Source: Undibacterium sp. (GTDB lineage: Bacteria > Pseudomonadota > Gammaproteobacteria > Burkholderiales > Burkholderiaceae_D). Taken from it: a stretch of DNA of 64,000 nt. The translations under genes were made by a program, and so were the position numbers. Positions 7,462-20,342 of the stretch are shown here, piece after piece; the stretch's first letter is position 1; every line of letters begins with the position of its first letter. The stretch covers positions 1-64,000 of the forward strand of contig JAUSNO010000014.1 in NCBI GenBank assembly GCA_030645915.1. The letters run 5' to 3'. A model generated the notes under the pieces. That model searched no databases and had not been told where the DNA came from. It worked only from the letters and a program-made list of their open reading frames with translations.

Positions 7462-9882
7462 ATGCGTTCTGCCATCATCGCTTTTGTTTTAGGCGTTACC
7501 TGTTTGCAGCAACAGGCTGTCCTGTGGGATGTGTGGTTTCTGGTAGCGATGTTGCCGCTTTTATTTTTGCTACTGCTTGGATTAACCCGATATTGGGCCT
7601 TAAGCCAGATGCTGCGTTTGCGTCAATTGCTTTTCGTCAGCGTATTTTTTTTGCTGGGGTTTATCTGGGCCAGCTTGTTCGCACAATGGTATTTGCATGA
7701 AACGCTGGCGGCTGATCTGGAAGGGCAGGACATCACGGTAGTTGGCATCGTTGACAACCTGCCTAGTGTTTTTCCACAGGGCATGCGTTTCAATTTCAAG
7801 ATAGAAAAAACTTTGCCGGATGCCACCCTTGTGACACGCCTTCCGTCCAGGGTTGCACTCTCGTGGTATGCCGTTGCACAGAACGGCGACACCTCGATGA
7901 TCGATATCAAACCGGGTGAGCGCTGGCAATTTACGGTAAGAATGAAGCGCCCGCACGGCAATGCTAATCGCATGGGGTTTGATTATGAAGTCTGGTTGCT
8001 CGAGCAGCGTGTACGCGCGACCGGAACGGTGCGCCCCGATGGTGTTTTTAAAAATCAGCGGCTCGACACTTTTGTCTGGAGCATCGCCAATGTCGTGGAG
8101 CGCAGCCGCGCGCTGTTGCGCGACCGTATTCACGCCGCCTTACCCGGACATCCGTATGCAGGCGTCATCGTGGCGCTGGTGCTGGGAGACCAGCGTGAAG
8201 TGGCGCAGTCGGATTGGCGGATCTTCAACCGAACTGGGATCGGGCATCTGGTCTCAATCTCAGGTTTGCACATTACGATGGTGGCGGGCTTATTTGCCAG
8301 TTTGATGTTTTTTTTGTGGCGTCATTCTTTTTTTACCGATGCACAATTACCCCTGCATTTGCCCGCACAGAAAGCGGCGGCCATCGCAGGCGCGCTGATG
8401 GCCCTGGTGTATGTAGCGTTGGCAGGATTTGGCGTGCCAGCCCAGCGCACACTATATATGCTGATGGTGGTGGCATCGGCACTATGGTTCGGGCGCATGG
8501 CCAGTATTTCTCATATCTTGTCCCTGGCCTTGGGCGTGGTGGTGCTACTGGATCCTTGGGCGGTATTGTGGCCCGGATTCTGGTTGTCATTTGCTGCAGT
8601 GGCTATTTTATTATTCGCCACTAGCGGACGAATCAGGCTGGCTCCGGCAGTGTCCAGACGCGAATCCCTGCATAGAATCTGGCAGCTCGCCAGTACCACG
8701 CAATATGCAGTAACGATGGGCATGGTCCCCTTGACCTTATTACTGTTTGCTCAGGTCTCTCTACTTAGCCCGCTGGCAAATGCGATCGCTATTCCGCTCA
8801 TTAGTTTTGTGGTGACACCTATGTCGTTGCTTGGCAGCGTGATGCCAGCACCACTGTCTACCTGGCTGCTGCAATCTGCGCATGCCTGCATCGTTCTATT
8901 GACGGAGTGGTTAACTTTTTTGAGCCGGCAAAATTTTTCAGTCTGGTCTGCACCGGTGCCGACATTCTGGACCTTTGCGATCGCCATGCTAGGCAGCCTG
9001 TGGCTGCTTGCGCCGCGTGGCTGGCCTTTGCGCTGGCTGGGCTTATTGTGCTGGCTACCCCTGTTTTTTAACCGGCCGGACGCGCCTAAACAAGGTGAGA
9101 TGACGGTCACTGTTTTCGATGTCGGACAAGGTATGGCCTTGTTGATAGAAACGGCGCAGCATAGGCTGCTGTACGATACCGGACCAAGCTATTCGCCTGA
9201 GTCAGATGGTGGCAGCAGGGTGTTGCTGCCGTATCTGAACGCGCGAGGAATTCATCATCTCGATACCATGATCGTTTCGCATAATGACAATGATCATTCT
9301 GGAGGCGCGTTGAGCATGTTGCAAAATATGCCAATCGATATTGTGATGAGCTCGTTAAAACTGGACAGTGCCATCGTTACAGCATCGCCATTGCATCAAC
9401 GGTGTGCGGCTGGGCAGCACTGGATTTGGGATGGCATACGTTTCGATGTCTTGCAGCCGGTAGCGCCTAGTTACGATAGCGATAAATGGAAACCGAACGC
9501 ACGCAGCTGCATGCTGAAAGTGTCGACGGCACATCTGTCGATCCTTTTGCCAGGTGACATCGAGGCGATTCAAGAGGATGAGCTGGTCAATAGCATTCCA
9601 GCCCAACTGGCCGCCACGGTGTTGTTAGCACCCCATCACGGTAGCGGCACTTCGTCAACGCCCGCTTTTTTGCGTGCAGTACATCCCGAGCTGGCTTTGT
9701 TTCAGGTGGGCTATAGAAACCGTTATCGTCATCCTAAGCCAGAAGTGTTCGAGCGTTATGATGAATTTGGAGTAAACCGTCTAAGGACAGACGAATCTGG
9801 TGCAATCACATTACAATTCGGAACTACCCTTACCGTTTCCGAATATCGCACTGCACATGCACGTTACTGGTATCAACGTTAA
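7462..9882 (+). CDS. comEC: ComEC/Rec2 DNA-uptake channel protein
   Basis: The 806-residue inner-membrane protein is the predicted channel that brings single-stranded DNA across the cytoplasmic membrane in natural transformation. The N-terminal hydrophobic segments and DUF4131 region (1-200) are followed by the multi-membrane Competence domain (about 215-510; the GIGHLVSISGLHITMVAG core is typical). The C-terminal half is a beta-lactamase-like domain with FDVGQGMALLIE, the metal motif SHNDNDHSGGA (near 605-613) and LAPHHGSGTSS. All domains are complete. It begins 3 bases after the TatD gene. Confidence 0.95.
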   Translation: MRSAIIAFVLGVTCLQQQAVLWDVWFLVAMLPLLFLLLLGLTRYWALSQMLRLRQLLFVSVFFLLGFIWASLFAQWYLHETLAADLEGQDITVVGIVDNLPSVFPQGMRFNFKIEKTLPDATLVTRLPSRVALSWYAVAQNGDTSMIDIKPGERWQFTVRMKRPHGNANRMGFDYEVWLLEQRVRATGTVRPDGVFKNQRLDTFVWSIANVVERSRALLRDRIHAALPGHPYAGVIVALVLGDQREVAQSDWRIFNRTGIGHLVSISGLHITMVAGLFASLMFFLWRHSFFTDAQLPLHLPAQKAAAIAGALMALVYVALAGFGVPAQRTLYMLMVVASALWFGRMASISHILSLALGVVVLLDPWAVLWPGFWLSFAAVAILLFATSGRIRLAPAVSRRESLHRIWQLASTTQYAVTMGMVPLTLLLFAQVSLLSPLANAIAIPLISFVVTPMSLLGSVMPAPLSTWLLQSAHACIVLLTEWLTFLSRQNFSVWSAPVPTFWTFAIAMLGSLWLLAPRGWPLRWLGLLCWLPLFFNRPDAPKQGEMTVTVFDVGQGMALLIETAQHRLLYDTGPSYSPESDGGSRVLLPYLNARGIHHLDTMIVSHNDNDHSGGALSMLQNMPIDIVMSSLKLDSAIVTASPLHQRCAAGQHWIWDGIRFDVLQPVAPSYDSDKWKPNARSCMLKVSTAHLSILLPGDIEAIQEDELVNSIPAQLAATVLLAPHHGSGTSSTPAFLRAVHPELALFQVGYRNRYRHPKPEVFERYDEFGVNRLRTDESGAITLQFGTTLTVSEYRTAHARYWYQR

Positions 9883-9927
9883 TTTTGCCGCTAATCTGCT
9901 GCTTCACCATTTGATGCAAATCTCTCT

Positions 9928-10746
9928 ATGACCACCCAAATTAGTAAGCCCATTCTTCATTTTGTCCATGGCAATAGCTTTCCCGCGGGGACTTACGGTG
10001 TTTTTTTAAAGCACTTGCGCGCCCACTATGAAGCGCATTCGCTTGAAATGCATGGCCATAATCCTTTGTATCCCGTGACGGATGGCTGGCCTTTCCTGGT
10101 GCAAGAGCTGATAGACACATTGACTAAAGATTATCAGCAGCCGGTGATCATGGTCGGACATTCTTTAGGCGGCATTTTGGCTTTTATGGTGGCAAGTCTG
10201 CGGCCCGATCTGGTGCGCTGTGTGGTGGTGCTCGATTCTCCTTTGGTGGCAGGTTGGCGCGCACTCATGCTCAGAGGCTCAAAGAAAATTGGCCTGGATA
10301 AAAAATTCTCGCCAGCGCGTTTTTCTGAAAAACGCAGAACGCTCTGGAAAGATACGGAAGAGGCGTATCAACACTTCGCGTCGAAAGAGATGTTTGCCAT
10401 CTGGCCACCGGAGGTTTTGCGTGACTATATGCAGTTCGGTTTGCAACCGCATCCGGAAGGGGTGACTTTGCGCTTTACGCGCGAGATAGAAAGCCAGATA
10501 TATTTGACCTTGCCGCATCATTTAGGCAACATTGCACGCCGTGGTCTGAAAGTGCCGGTTGGTTTTGTTGGTGGTACCGAATCGGTTGAGTGCAGGCAGG
10601 CAGGATTGGAGGCGACCAAAAAATTGGTGGGTAAGCATTTTATAAAAATCCCGGGCGGCCATTTAATCCCTATGGAAGTGCCTATGCAGACTGCCACCGC
10701 GGTACATGAAATGATTTGTTCATTTAATCTGAAAGATTTGCCATGA
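9928..10746 (+). CDS. Alpha/beta hydrolase
   Basis: This 272-residue enzyme has the oxyanion motif HFVHGNSFPAG at the N-terminus and the nucleophile elbow VGHSLGG near residue 78. The catalytic Asp is likely in the SVECRQ region and the His in GGHLIPME. The substrate is not predictable. The stop codon overlaps the start of the next gene (ATGA), so the hydrolase and the LpxR-like outer membrane enzyme are translationally coupled. That coupling hints at a role in lipid or ester metabolism, but this is inference. Confidence 0.88.
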   Translation: MTTQISKPILHFVHGNSFPAGTYGVFLKHLRAHYEAHSLEMHGHNPLYPVTDGWPFLVQELIDTLTKDYQQPVIMVGHSLGGILAFMVASLRPDLVRCVVVLDSPLVAGWRALMLRGSKKIGLDKKFSPARFSEKRRTLWKDTEEAYQHFASKEMFAIWPPEVLRDYMQFGLQPHPEGVTLRFTREIESQIYLTLPHHLGNIARRGLKVPVGFVGGTESVECRQAGLEATKKLVGKHFIKIPGGHLIPMEVPMQTATAVHEMICSFNLKDLP

Positions 10747-11681
10747 TTCAACTAATTCGTCGTCTCACATTCATCCACTTAGTTTGTATGATGGCGGGCA
10801 ACGTACTGGCACAAAATGCTCTCCCGTCGATAGAAGAATTTAGGCAAGTGGATGCAAGTGGTGTATCGGTTCTGCATCTGACGATAGATAACGATAGCTT
10901 GCTGATGAATAAAGATGACGGTTTTTACACCAGCGGCGTCCAGGTTTCTTCACGTAGAGTATTAAACACGGCACAACACTCACGTATTTACGGCTGGCAG
11001 TTCGGACAGGATATTTACACTGCATCGGACATTAAATTGCGCCCTGAGCGGATTTTACCTATCGACCATCCGTATGCCGGATGGATATATGCTGGCGTAT
11101 TCAGGGAGTTTTCTGATGCGACCGGGTCGGGTAGCCGGCTTGGACTCGATATCGGATGTTTGGGTCCATGTGCCGGCGGCGAATGGACCCAGACGCAGTT
11201 GCACCGCGTGCTGAAACAGCCTTTGCCACAGGGCTGGAGTACCCAGTTGCATCAAGAGTGGGGCGCTGTCTTGTCGGGTGAGTGGAGTCATTCACGCTGG
11301 AACCTTGGGCACAATATTGATCTGCAGCCGCGCCTGAAGGGGCGTTTCGGGAATATTTTTACCGATGTCAGCGTTGATGCTGTTCTACGTTTTGGTCGCC
11401 TGAGCAGTTTGCCAGAGCAAGCCGCACATTTTGGTTTTTTACGCGGTGAGTTGAAAGCGATAGGCTATGACGCCACTTTGCAGGGCGGCTACTTCAATAA
11501 CCAGCCCCTGTTCGTTCATCCGCAAGGTTCTGTTGGTGAACTGGAGTTCGGTTATCAGTGGCGATCGACAAAATATGGCCTGAATGCCTCTGTCATAAGG
11601 CGCAGTACTGGCATTAAGGAATTGTCGAACACCTTGGGTGCACAAAATTTTGTCAGATTGCAATTTAATTACGCGATGTAA
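10743..11681 (+). CDS. LpxR-family outer membrane lipid A deacylase (DUF2219)
   Basis: The 312-residue protein has a signal peptide (cleavage near LAQNALP) and a beta-barrel C-terminus ending in FNYAM. LpxR hallmarks are present: TIDNDSL (Asn-Asp pair), DDGFYTSGV, IDHPYAGW (His) and a Gly-rich segment around GSRLGLDIG. The family removes the 3'-acyloxyacyl chain from lipid A in a calcium-dependent way. Whether this homolog acts on lipid A is inferred from family membership. It is coupled to the upstream hydrolase by a 4-base overlap. Confidence 0.85.
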   Translation: MIQLIRRLTFIHLVCMMAGNVLAQNALPSIEEFRQVDASGVSVLHLTIDNDSLLMNKDDGFYTSGVQVSSRRVLNTAQHSRIYGWQFGQDIYTASDIKLRPERILPIDHPYAGWIYAGVFREFSDATGSGSRLGLDIGCLGPCAGGEWTQTQLHRVLKQPLPQGWSTQLHQEWGAVLSGEWSHSRWNLGHNIDLQPRLKGRFGNIFTDVSVDAVLRFGRLSSLPEQAAHFGFLRGELKAIGYDATLQGGYFNNQPLFVHPQGSVGELEFGYQWRSTKYGLNASVIRRSTGIKELSNTLGAQNFVRLQFNYAM

Positions 11682-11749
11682 AAGCAAAGTAAAACCTCGA
11701 TAAAATTGGGAAAAAACCGCTTGAAATTAGCTAGGCGGGTTCTTCGTGA

Positions 11750-13432
<1,683 letters not shown>

Positions 13433-13433
13433 T

Positions 13434-14288
13434 ATGAAACTTTGCGGTTTTGATGTCGGTCTCGACCATCCTTTCTTTCTGATTGCCGGACCTTGCGTGA
13501 TTGAATCACATCAGATGGCGCTTGATACGGCTGGTGCCTTGAAAGAAATGACTGCGTCGCTAGGGATTCCCTTTATCTACAAGTCGTCTTTCGATAAGGC
13601 CAATCGTTCCTCCGGCACTTCGTTCCGTGGTTTGGGGATGGAGAAAGGCCTGGAGATTTTGGCTGACGTCAAGAAGCAATTGAATGTGCCAGTGCTGACC
13701 GATATTCATGCCATCGAAGAAATCAAGCCGGTAGCGGCAGTGGTCGATGTCTTGCAGACGCCGGCTTTCTTGTGTCGCCAGACCGATTTCATTCAGGCTT
13801 GCGCGCAATCGGGCATTCCGGTCAATATCAAAAAAGGCCAGTTCCTTGCGCCGCATGACATGATTCACGTCATTGCCAAGGCACGCGCTGCAGCCAAAGA
13901 AGCGGGCTTGTCTGAAGATCTTTTCATGGCATGTGAACGCGGTGTTTCTTTTGGCTACAATAATCTTGTCTCCGATATGCGTTCGCTGGCGATCATGCGC
14001 GAAACCAATTGCCCGGTTGTTTTTGACGCCACGCATTCAGTGCAATTGCCAGGCGGGCAGGGCGCATCGTCAGGAGGTCAACGTGAATTCGTTCCTGTAC
14101 TGGCGCGCGCTGCAGTTGCGGTTGGTATTTCAGGCTTGTTCATGGAAACGCATCCGAATCCGGCTGTCGCCATGTCAGACGGTCCGAACGCCGTACCTTT
14201 GGGTCGCATGAAGGAATTACTGGCCACCCTGATCGATCTCGATCGTGTGGTTAAAAAGAATGGATTTCTAGAATCCAGTTTTGTTTGA
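13434..14288 (+). CDS. kdsA: 3-deoxy-8-phosphooctulonate (KDO-8-P) synthase
   Basis: The 284-residue enzyme condenses phosphoenolpyruvate with arabinose 5-phosphate for the lipopolysaccharide core sugar KDO. Family motifs include [50 protein letters not shown] and [10 protein letters not shown]. The start codon is one base after the pyrG stop, so the genes are co-transcribed. The Asn in NIKKGQ (rather than Cys at the N-terminus) suggests the metal-independent class. Confidence 0.98.
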   Translation: MKLCGFDVGLDHPFFLIAGPCVIESHQMALDTAGALKEMTASLGIPFIYKSSFDKANRSSGTSFRGLGMEKGLEILADVKKQLNVPVLTDIHAIEEIKPVAAVVDVLQTPAFLCRQTDFIQACAQSGIPVNIKKGQFLAPHDMIHVIAKARAAAKEAGLSEDLFMACERGVSFGYNNLVSDMRSLAIMRETNCPVVFDATHSVQLPGGQGASSGGQREFVPVLARAAVAVGISGLFMETHPNPAVAMSDGPNAVPLGRMKELLATLIDLDRVVKKNGFLESSFV

Positions 14289-14308
14289 TTTGACGCGTGA
14301 TGAAAGTC

Positions 14309-14339
14309 GCTTCCTTCTGTCGCACCGGACGAAGGAAGC
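14309..14339 (+). other. Hairpin between kdsA and eno
   Basis: GCTTCCTTC (14309-14317) pairs perfectly with GAAGGAAGC (14331-14339), 21 bases after the kdsA stop. There is no T run, so it is not a normal intrinsic terminator. It may stabilise the pyrG-kdsA message or attenuate read-through. The rest of the gap to eno (to 14540) holds the eno leader with an AGGAG ribosome site. Confidence 0.5.
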
Positions 14340-14540
14340 AGCAGGTAAAAGCTTTTGAGTTCACCAAACCAGAGAGAAGAGCTGATTGACTCTCTGCCAT
14401 TATAAAAAATCAAATGCAGCTTTATCTGGCGGCCTGACATTATCCGACAGGCAGACCAAAACATAGTCCTTAGATACAGACGTAAGTTTAAGTGTACGTA
14501 AATTAATTTGTTCGCTATTTTGATCGTTTAGGAGAATTGA

Positions 14541-15824
<1,284 letters not shown>

Positions 15825-15836
15825 TTTTATTGATGT

Positions 15837-15867
15837 AAAAAGGGGAACTAGGGTTCCCCTTTTTTTA
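15837..15867 (+). terminator. Rho-independent terminator after eno
   Basis: GGGGAAC pairs with GTTCCCC, extended by A:T pairs, and is followed by seven T. It begins 13 bases after the eno stop and ends 21 bases before the ftsB start. Confidence 0.9.
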
Positions 15868-15888
15868 AATTATTTTTATTGCCATTCC

Positions 15889-16227
15889 ATGCGTTTAATT
15901 GCCTTGGCTCTTGCCACGCTACTGCTGCTCATACAATACCCGCTATGGTTGGGTAAAGGTGGCTGGCTGCGCGTCTGGGATCTCGATAAACAGGTCGAGC
16001 AAGCACAAGTCAAAAACGATGCACTCAAAGAACGCAATAGCAAACTTGATTCTGAAGTGCAGGATCTGAAGACCGGTACTGGTGCAGTCGAAGAGCGTGC
16101 CCGCTTTGAACTTGGCATGATCAAAAAAGATGAAATTTTTGTGCAGATTCTGGATGCAGGAACCGCAATTCAGTCAACGCCGGCAAGCACAGTCGCCGTA
16201 CCCAAAGTAGTCACGGATAAGCACTGA
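15889..16227 (+). CDS. ftsB: Cell division protein FtsB
   Basis: The 112-residue bitopic protein has a short cytoplasmic start, one membrane segment (about 3-20), and a periplasmic heptad coiled coil rich in Glu and Lys ([19 protein letters not shown]). The conserved [16 protein letters not shown] follows. This is the FtsB member of the FtsQLB divisome complex, in its usual place behind eno. The C-terminal tail after residue 90 is low-complexity Ala/Thr/Val and probably disordered. Confidence 0.95.
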   Translation: MRLIALALATLLLLIQYPLWLGKGGWLRVWDLDKQVEQAQVKNDALKERNSKLDSEVQDLKTGTGAVEERARFELGMIKKDEIFVQILDAGTAIQSTPASTVAVPKVVTDKH

Positions 16228-16308
16228 TGATGTGTAGGTGCCGATGGTGTGCGATTGGATTTGTAAAAGGCAATTTCATCGTTCTGAATGACGCCTAAGT
16301 ACACTTCT

Positions 16309-17181
16309 CTATTCTCTATTCTCTATCGCTTTCATGGAATTCTCTTCCACTAAATCGAGGCGCCGCGCCTGTCTTAAATCAATGACCACCGTGTGCGCTA
16401 TCTTGTCCTGAATTGCTTGCCGATTAACATCCCAGAGTACCTGCACAAAACCTATCATGCCGGTGGCCATGCCTGCGGCGTAACCACCATAACGGCCCAG
16501 GCAATTCATGATGTTTAACGGTTTACCTGTGAGTTCCACTACACGCAGACCGAATACTTTTTTCCCCAGAGTTTGTCCTTTCCACCAATACGGCAAAAAC
16601 GTGAAATAGGCGATGGCCCAGCCAAAGCTAAGTCCTAAGGATTTGCTCCAGTTTTCGATTTCATCACGCCACTGAAATGTCTTTGGCAGTTGTGCCAGTT
16701 TCAATTCGCGCTCCAGTGTAGCAATGCGTTCCGCATCAGTCTCGTTAGTTTCGTCGGTTTCAGGTGATGCTGTCGATGCCGATGCGGCGGTTGATGCGGT
16801 TAAATCCGATATGCTGGTATTTTGGATGACCTTGTTTTCCACTACGGAAGTTGGCGTGTCCGGTTCAGCAAAAAAACTGATCGTATGCTGGCTCGCTAAC
16901 CCTAACAGAAGTATCAATGCCAGCCATAGCCAGGCATTGCGTGCAGTTGATTGTGCCCGCATTTTCTTAAGCTGGAATAGCACCACGGCTATGCCGGCCA
17001 GCAGCCAGAATGCACCGGAACTTGACAGCAAGCCGATCACCATTGCATCTAAGCCAATCGCTAGTGCGCGTTTGCTGGGGCGTGCCAGCGGCATGCCTAG
17101 CAGATTTGGCGTGACATTGAGTGCTTCCGGCGTTACCCATTCAGAGGCGTTGAATTTTTTAACTCTAGTTACATTTAGCAT
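16309..17181 (-). CDS. RDD-family integral membrane protein
   Basis: This 290-residue protein has RDD-type features: a first membrane helix after PSKRALAIGLDAMVIG, the PYWWKGQTLGKKVFGLRVV segment and the C-terminal DVNRQAIQDKIAHTVVID. Between helices 3 and 4 there is an unusually long extra-membrane insert (about 110-165) of Ser/Thr/Ala/Glu repeats ending in a short coiled coil. Function of most RDD proteins is unknown; ion or solute transport has been proposed for some. It is convergent with ftsB and alone in its unit. Confidence 0.8.
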   Translation of the reverse strand: MLNVTRVKKFNASEWVTPEALNVTPNLLGMPLARPSKRALAIGLDAMVIGLLSSSGAFWLLAGIAVVLFQLKKMRAQSTARNAWLWLALILLLGLASQHTISFFAEPDTPTSVVENKVIQNTSISDLTASTAASASTASPETDETNETDAERIATLERELKLAQLPKTFQWRDEIENWSKSLGLSFGWAIAYFTFLPYWWKGQTLGKKVFGLRVVELTGKPLNIMNCLGRYGGYAAGMATGMIGFVQVLWDVNRQAIQDKIAHTVVIDLRQARRLDLVEENSMKAIENRE

Positions 17182-17281
17182 GGTCAGACATTATTTTAAG
17201 AAATAGTCACAATGAGTTTTATTTTTTCTATCGAATTTTACTTTAGCCGACACTGCTGCACGAGTAGCTTATTTATTAAAG

Positions 17282-17362
17282 TGGCATGCCCACCACGCAA
17301 GCCCCATGCGCCTTGCAGGCACGACAGGCCAGAGAGGCGCATGGGGCTTGCGTGGTGGACAC
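17282..17362. repeat. Dispersed palindromic repeat, copy 2 (perfect 23-bp stem)
   Basis: Bases 17290-17312 are the exact reverse complement of 17336-17358, with a 23-base GC-rich loop carrying the family's TTGCAGGC...GACAGGCC core. It lies between two minus-strand genes. This is the most perfect stem of the seven copies, which suggests selection for the hairpin or gene conversion between arms. Confidence 0.85.
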
Positions 17363-17434
17363 GGTCATTTTTTAATTCAAATGCCAATTGAGCGTTGCCA
17401 GAGTTAATCCGCTGCTGTTTCGGGTGATTGGCGG

Positions 17435-19681
17435 CTAAAAGAGCGCAAGTACCTGATCAAGAGGCATCGGGTGGCCCACGGCATAACCCTGCGCGTAATG
17501 GACGCCTATTTCACGCAATTTATCGACAATCGCCTGGCTCTCGACAAATTCCGCGACGGTCTGTTTGCCCATCAGGCACCCGATCTCATGAATGGATTTG
17601 ACCATGGCAAAACTGACCGGATCGTGCGCAATATCCTTTACAAACTGACCGTCGATTTTGAGGATGTCGACCGGAAGATTTCGCAGGTAAGCAAATGAGG
17701 AAAGACCGCTGCCAAAATCATCCAGCGAAAACTTGCAGCCTCGTCTTCTCAGGGTGTCGATGAAATGATGCGCCGTCTGCAGATTGCCAATAGCGGCTGT
17801 TTCGGTAATTTCAAAACATACTTTGTCGCAATTTAATGTGGAGTGGCTGAGGCTTTGCAACACGAATTCCATAAAAACCGGATCGCCCAGTGACTGCCCG
17901 GAGAGATTGATCGAGCATTGCTCAATGCGACCCTGGTGTTTGGCCATCCATTGCAGTGCATGTGTCACGACCCAGCGATCTACGCGTGCGGCGAGGTGAT
18001 AACGTTCAGCCGCAGGCATGAAGCGGGCGGGTGATATCAAGCCCGGCTGCTCACCTTGCATACGCAGCAAGAACTCGCAGTGCAGTCCATGCACAGGCTT
18101 GCCGTCGATACGCACGATGGGCTGCGCGAATAGCACAAAACGGTCATGTAGCAGGGCGTCTTCAATGCGACTGACCCATTCCATGACACCATAGCGCTGG
18201 GCCAGTGCCGGGTCATCCAAGGCATAAATGTGGATGCGCCCGCGTCCTGAATCTTTTGCCACGTAGCAGGCGCTGTCTGCCGCTTGCAACAATGCGCCGA
18301 CGCTTTCGCTGTTGGCATCAAGCACTACCATGCCAATGCTGACACCGACGCTAAAACTTTGTTCGCGCCACTGAAAGCGGTAACCGGCGAGGGTTTGCTG
18401 TACGCGCTCGGCAATGCTGACAGCCTGGGCTACGCTCTGGTTGTCCAGGATGATGCCGAATTCATCGCCACCGATGCGGCAAAGGTGATCATTCTCGCGC
18501 AATAAACTGGAAAATAGATCGGCAATCTGACGCAACAGTTCATCACCGGCCGTATGGCCACAGGTGTCATTGACGACTTTGAATTCATCCAGATCGAGAT
18601 AGCACACTACATGTTGTAGCGTGTCAGTGCGCGTTTCTTCAAAGGCGACGGTCAGGGCCAGTTCGAATGCCCGACGGTTTCCCAGTCCTGTTAATTCGTC
18701 ATGCGTCGCCTGGAATTTGATCTCATTGCTCAGACGGCGTTGCTCGGTCACGTCGCGAAATACCAATACGGCACCACGCACCTCCCCATCGGCGTCGTGT
18801 GTTGGGGAGATCGCAGCCTCTGCCAGAAAATCGCTACCTTGTCGATGGCATACACTCAGAGTGGGATAGCGATGGGTTTCTGCTGAAGAAATGGACTCCG
18901 CAACCACGTCAAGGTTTGCGTCGTTGTTGAGCGTGTCATTTAAGCGGAAAATTTGCTGATAGGGTAGCCCCACTGCCGCGGTCAGTGTCCAGCCCGTCAG
19001 TTTTTCTGCCGCAGGATTAATATAAATCAGTTCACCTCTGGCATTGGTCGAGATGACCGCATCGCTGATCGAGTGCAGAGTGACTTGCAGACGCTCTTTT
19101 TCTTCATAAAGTGCATCTTCGGCTTTCTTGCGCGCTAGCATGAAGCGCACGCGGTCCAAGGCAACTGCCACATGGCTTGCCATCGTCTGCATGAATTCTA
19201 TTTGCCATGCCGATGGTGGGCGTACACCTTCCTCGTCGCCATAGGTGCCCATCCCAATGGCGCCCAATCGTTGCTCAGCCAAGATGAGCGGGACGTTGAT
19301 GATGGTGCGATTGTGCAGTTGCGCGACAATTTTTTTGTTTGTGCGCGGATCAATGCGGGCATCCAGCACCACGACCACATGATCGACGGTCATGATCTCT
19401 TCAATCATGGGATCGCCTGCAATCGGTATATCCATTGATTGTGCCTGGCGCGATACAGTCGATTCACTTCCAGAACTCAAATGGCTGATGATAGAAACAA
19501 TTCCAGGCTTTTCTCCAATTACCGCTAGCCAGGAGTGGGGGTAACCCAGTACCTGTTCAGCGACGGGCGACATGGCATCGAGAATGTCGGGCAAATTCCA
19601 GGCACGTTCCAGCCTCTTGCATAGTTGTAGCAAGGCTTTGGTGGGCAAATGCGTTTCAGTTGCTGTGTCGGTGCCGGTCAT
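17435..19681 (-). CDS. GAF-PAS-GGDEF-EAL cyclic-di-GMP turnover protein
   Basis: The 748-residue protein has no membrane segment. Domains in order: GAF (about 10-180), PAS with PAC (about 195-320), GGDEF (about 330-495) and EAL (about 505-745). RIGGDEFGIIL near residue 403 keeps the cyclase active-site motif. In the EAL domain the signature is EFL (CEFLLRM) instead of EAL, but Glu is kept. NLSGQSLGD, CFEITETA, FSLDDFGSGLSSF, ILKIDGQF, VAEFVES and YAQGYAVGHP are also present, so phosphodiesterase activity is plausible. Both activities remain untested. It is encoded alone. Confidence 0.92.
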   Translation of the reverse strand: MTGTDTATETHLPTKALLQLCKRLERAWNLPDILDAMSPVAEQVLGYPHSWLAVIGEKPGIVSIISHLSSGSESTVSRQAQSMDIPIAGDPMIEEIMTVDHVVVVLDARIDPRTNKKIVAQLHNRTIINVPLILAEQRLGAIGMGTYGDEEGVRPPSAWQIEFMQTMASHVAVALDRVRFMLARKKAEDALYEEKERLQVTLHSISDAVISTNARGELIYINPAAEKLTGWTLTAAVGLPYQQIFRLNDTLNNDANLDVVAESISSAETHRYPTLSVCHRQGSDFLAEAAISPTHDADGEVRGAVLVFRDVTEQRRLSNEIKFQATHDELTGLGNRRAFELALTVAFEETRTDTLQHVVCYLDLDEFKVVNDTCGHTAGDELLRQIADLFSSLLRENDHLCRIGGDEFGIILDNQSVAQAVSIAERVQQTLAGYRFQWREQSFSVGVSIGMVVLDANSESVGALLQAADSACYVAKDSGRGRIHIYALDDPALAQRYGVMEWVSRIEDALLHDRFVLFAQPIVRIDGKPVHGLHCEFLLRMQGEQPGLISPARFMPAAERYHLAARVDRWVVTHALQWMAKHQGRIEQCSINLSGQSLGDPVFMEFVLQSLSHSTLNCDKVCFEITETAAIGNLQTAHHFIDTLRRRGCKFSLDDFGSGLSSFAYLRNLPVDILKIDGQFVKDIAHDPVSFAMVKSIHEIGCLMGKQTVAEFVESQAIVDKLREIGVHYAQGYAVGHPMPLDQVLALF

Positions 19682-19814
19682 GGGTTCAACCTGATGCGAA
19701 TACGGGGGGCGGTGTTTGATGATGCCGAGGAAGTATTCACGACTCGCCTGCAGTAGTCAAGCGTGAGCTTAACCATAAGGCGTGCGGACAGAAACCGCGA
19801 TTGATTTACATACT

Positions 19815-19897
19815 GGCTTACCACGCTCTATTCATGCGGGTTTCAGCCTGTCATGCCGGCAGAGCGCATCGGGACTGCGTGCTGGGCCTGCCTGTTT
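19815..19897. repeat. Dispersed palindromic repeat, copy 3
   Basis: This copy has the family layout: CCACGCTCTATTCATGCGGG on the left, TTTCAGCCTGTCATGCC in the middle, and GCGCATCGGGACTGCGTG on the right. It lies in the 224-base gap between the c-di-GMP gene and the NTF2-like gene, just past the end of the eight-gene operon. No gene is visible in the rest of the gap. Confidence 0.75.
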
Positions 19898-19905
19898 TTG
19901 TTTTT

Positions 19906-20340
19906 TTACGATACACGACTGTCATTTTTGACAGAAAACTTTCCCCGCAACCAGCGCACCAGCATGCCGATGATCGGCAGTTTTTGCCACAACTCTTCCG
20001 CTGCGTCCCAGTAATCCCTATGCTCCGTAATCAATCCTGCATCATCAAAGCGCAGATGGCTCCCGCCCTTGACCGTGTACTCCTTGCCGTGCAATCCAAA
20101 GATGAAATGCCAGGTAACGAAGGCCTGGCTGTTTTGTTCGATGGTATCGATGAATTCAAATCTGGGATTGTCAGTGGTGTCGAACATATGCACAAAAATC
20201 TTCTGTATTGCAGGGATGCCGGTCACCTCATTAAACGGATCCTTGAACGTGGCCATGGGCGCATAAAAAAGATGAAGATCAGGCAGCGTGTCGATGGTGA
20301 GTGTGGCATACCATGTTGTGAGTTTAGCTAGTGGTGTCAT
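19906..20340 (-). CDS. NTF2/SnoaL-like protein
   Basis: The 144-residue protein folds as a SnoaL-like cone, judged from the FYAPMATFKDPFNEV start and the GLITEHRDYWDAAEEL end typical of these polyketide-cyclase-like proteins. It is the last gene of the eight-gene minus-strand operon, 2 bases after the SDR stop. Members of this family in similar clusters accompany the CFA-type methyltransferase and the FAD oxidoreductase; its reaction is unknown. Confidence 0.8.
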   Translation of the reverse strand: MTPLAKLTTWYATLTIDTLPDLHLFYAPMATFKDPFNEVTGIPAIQKIFVHMFDTTDNPRFEFIDTIEQNSQAFVTWHFIFGLHGKEYTVKGGSHLRFDDAGLITEHRDYWDAAEELWQKLPIIGMLVRWLRGKFSVKNDSRVS

Positions 20341-20342
20341 GT

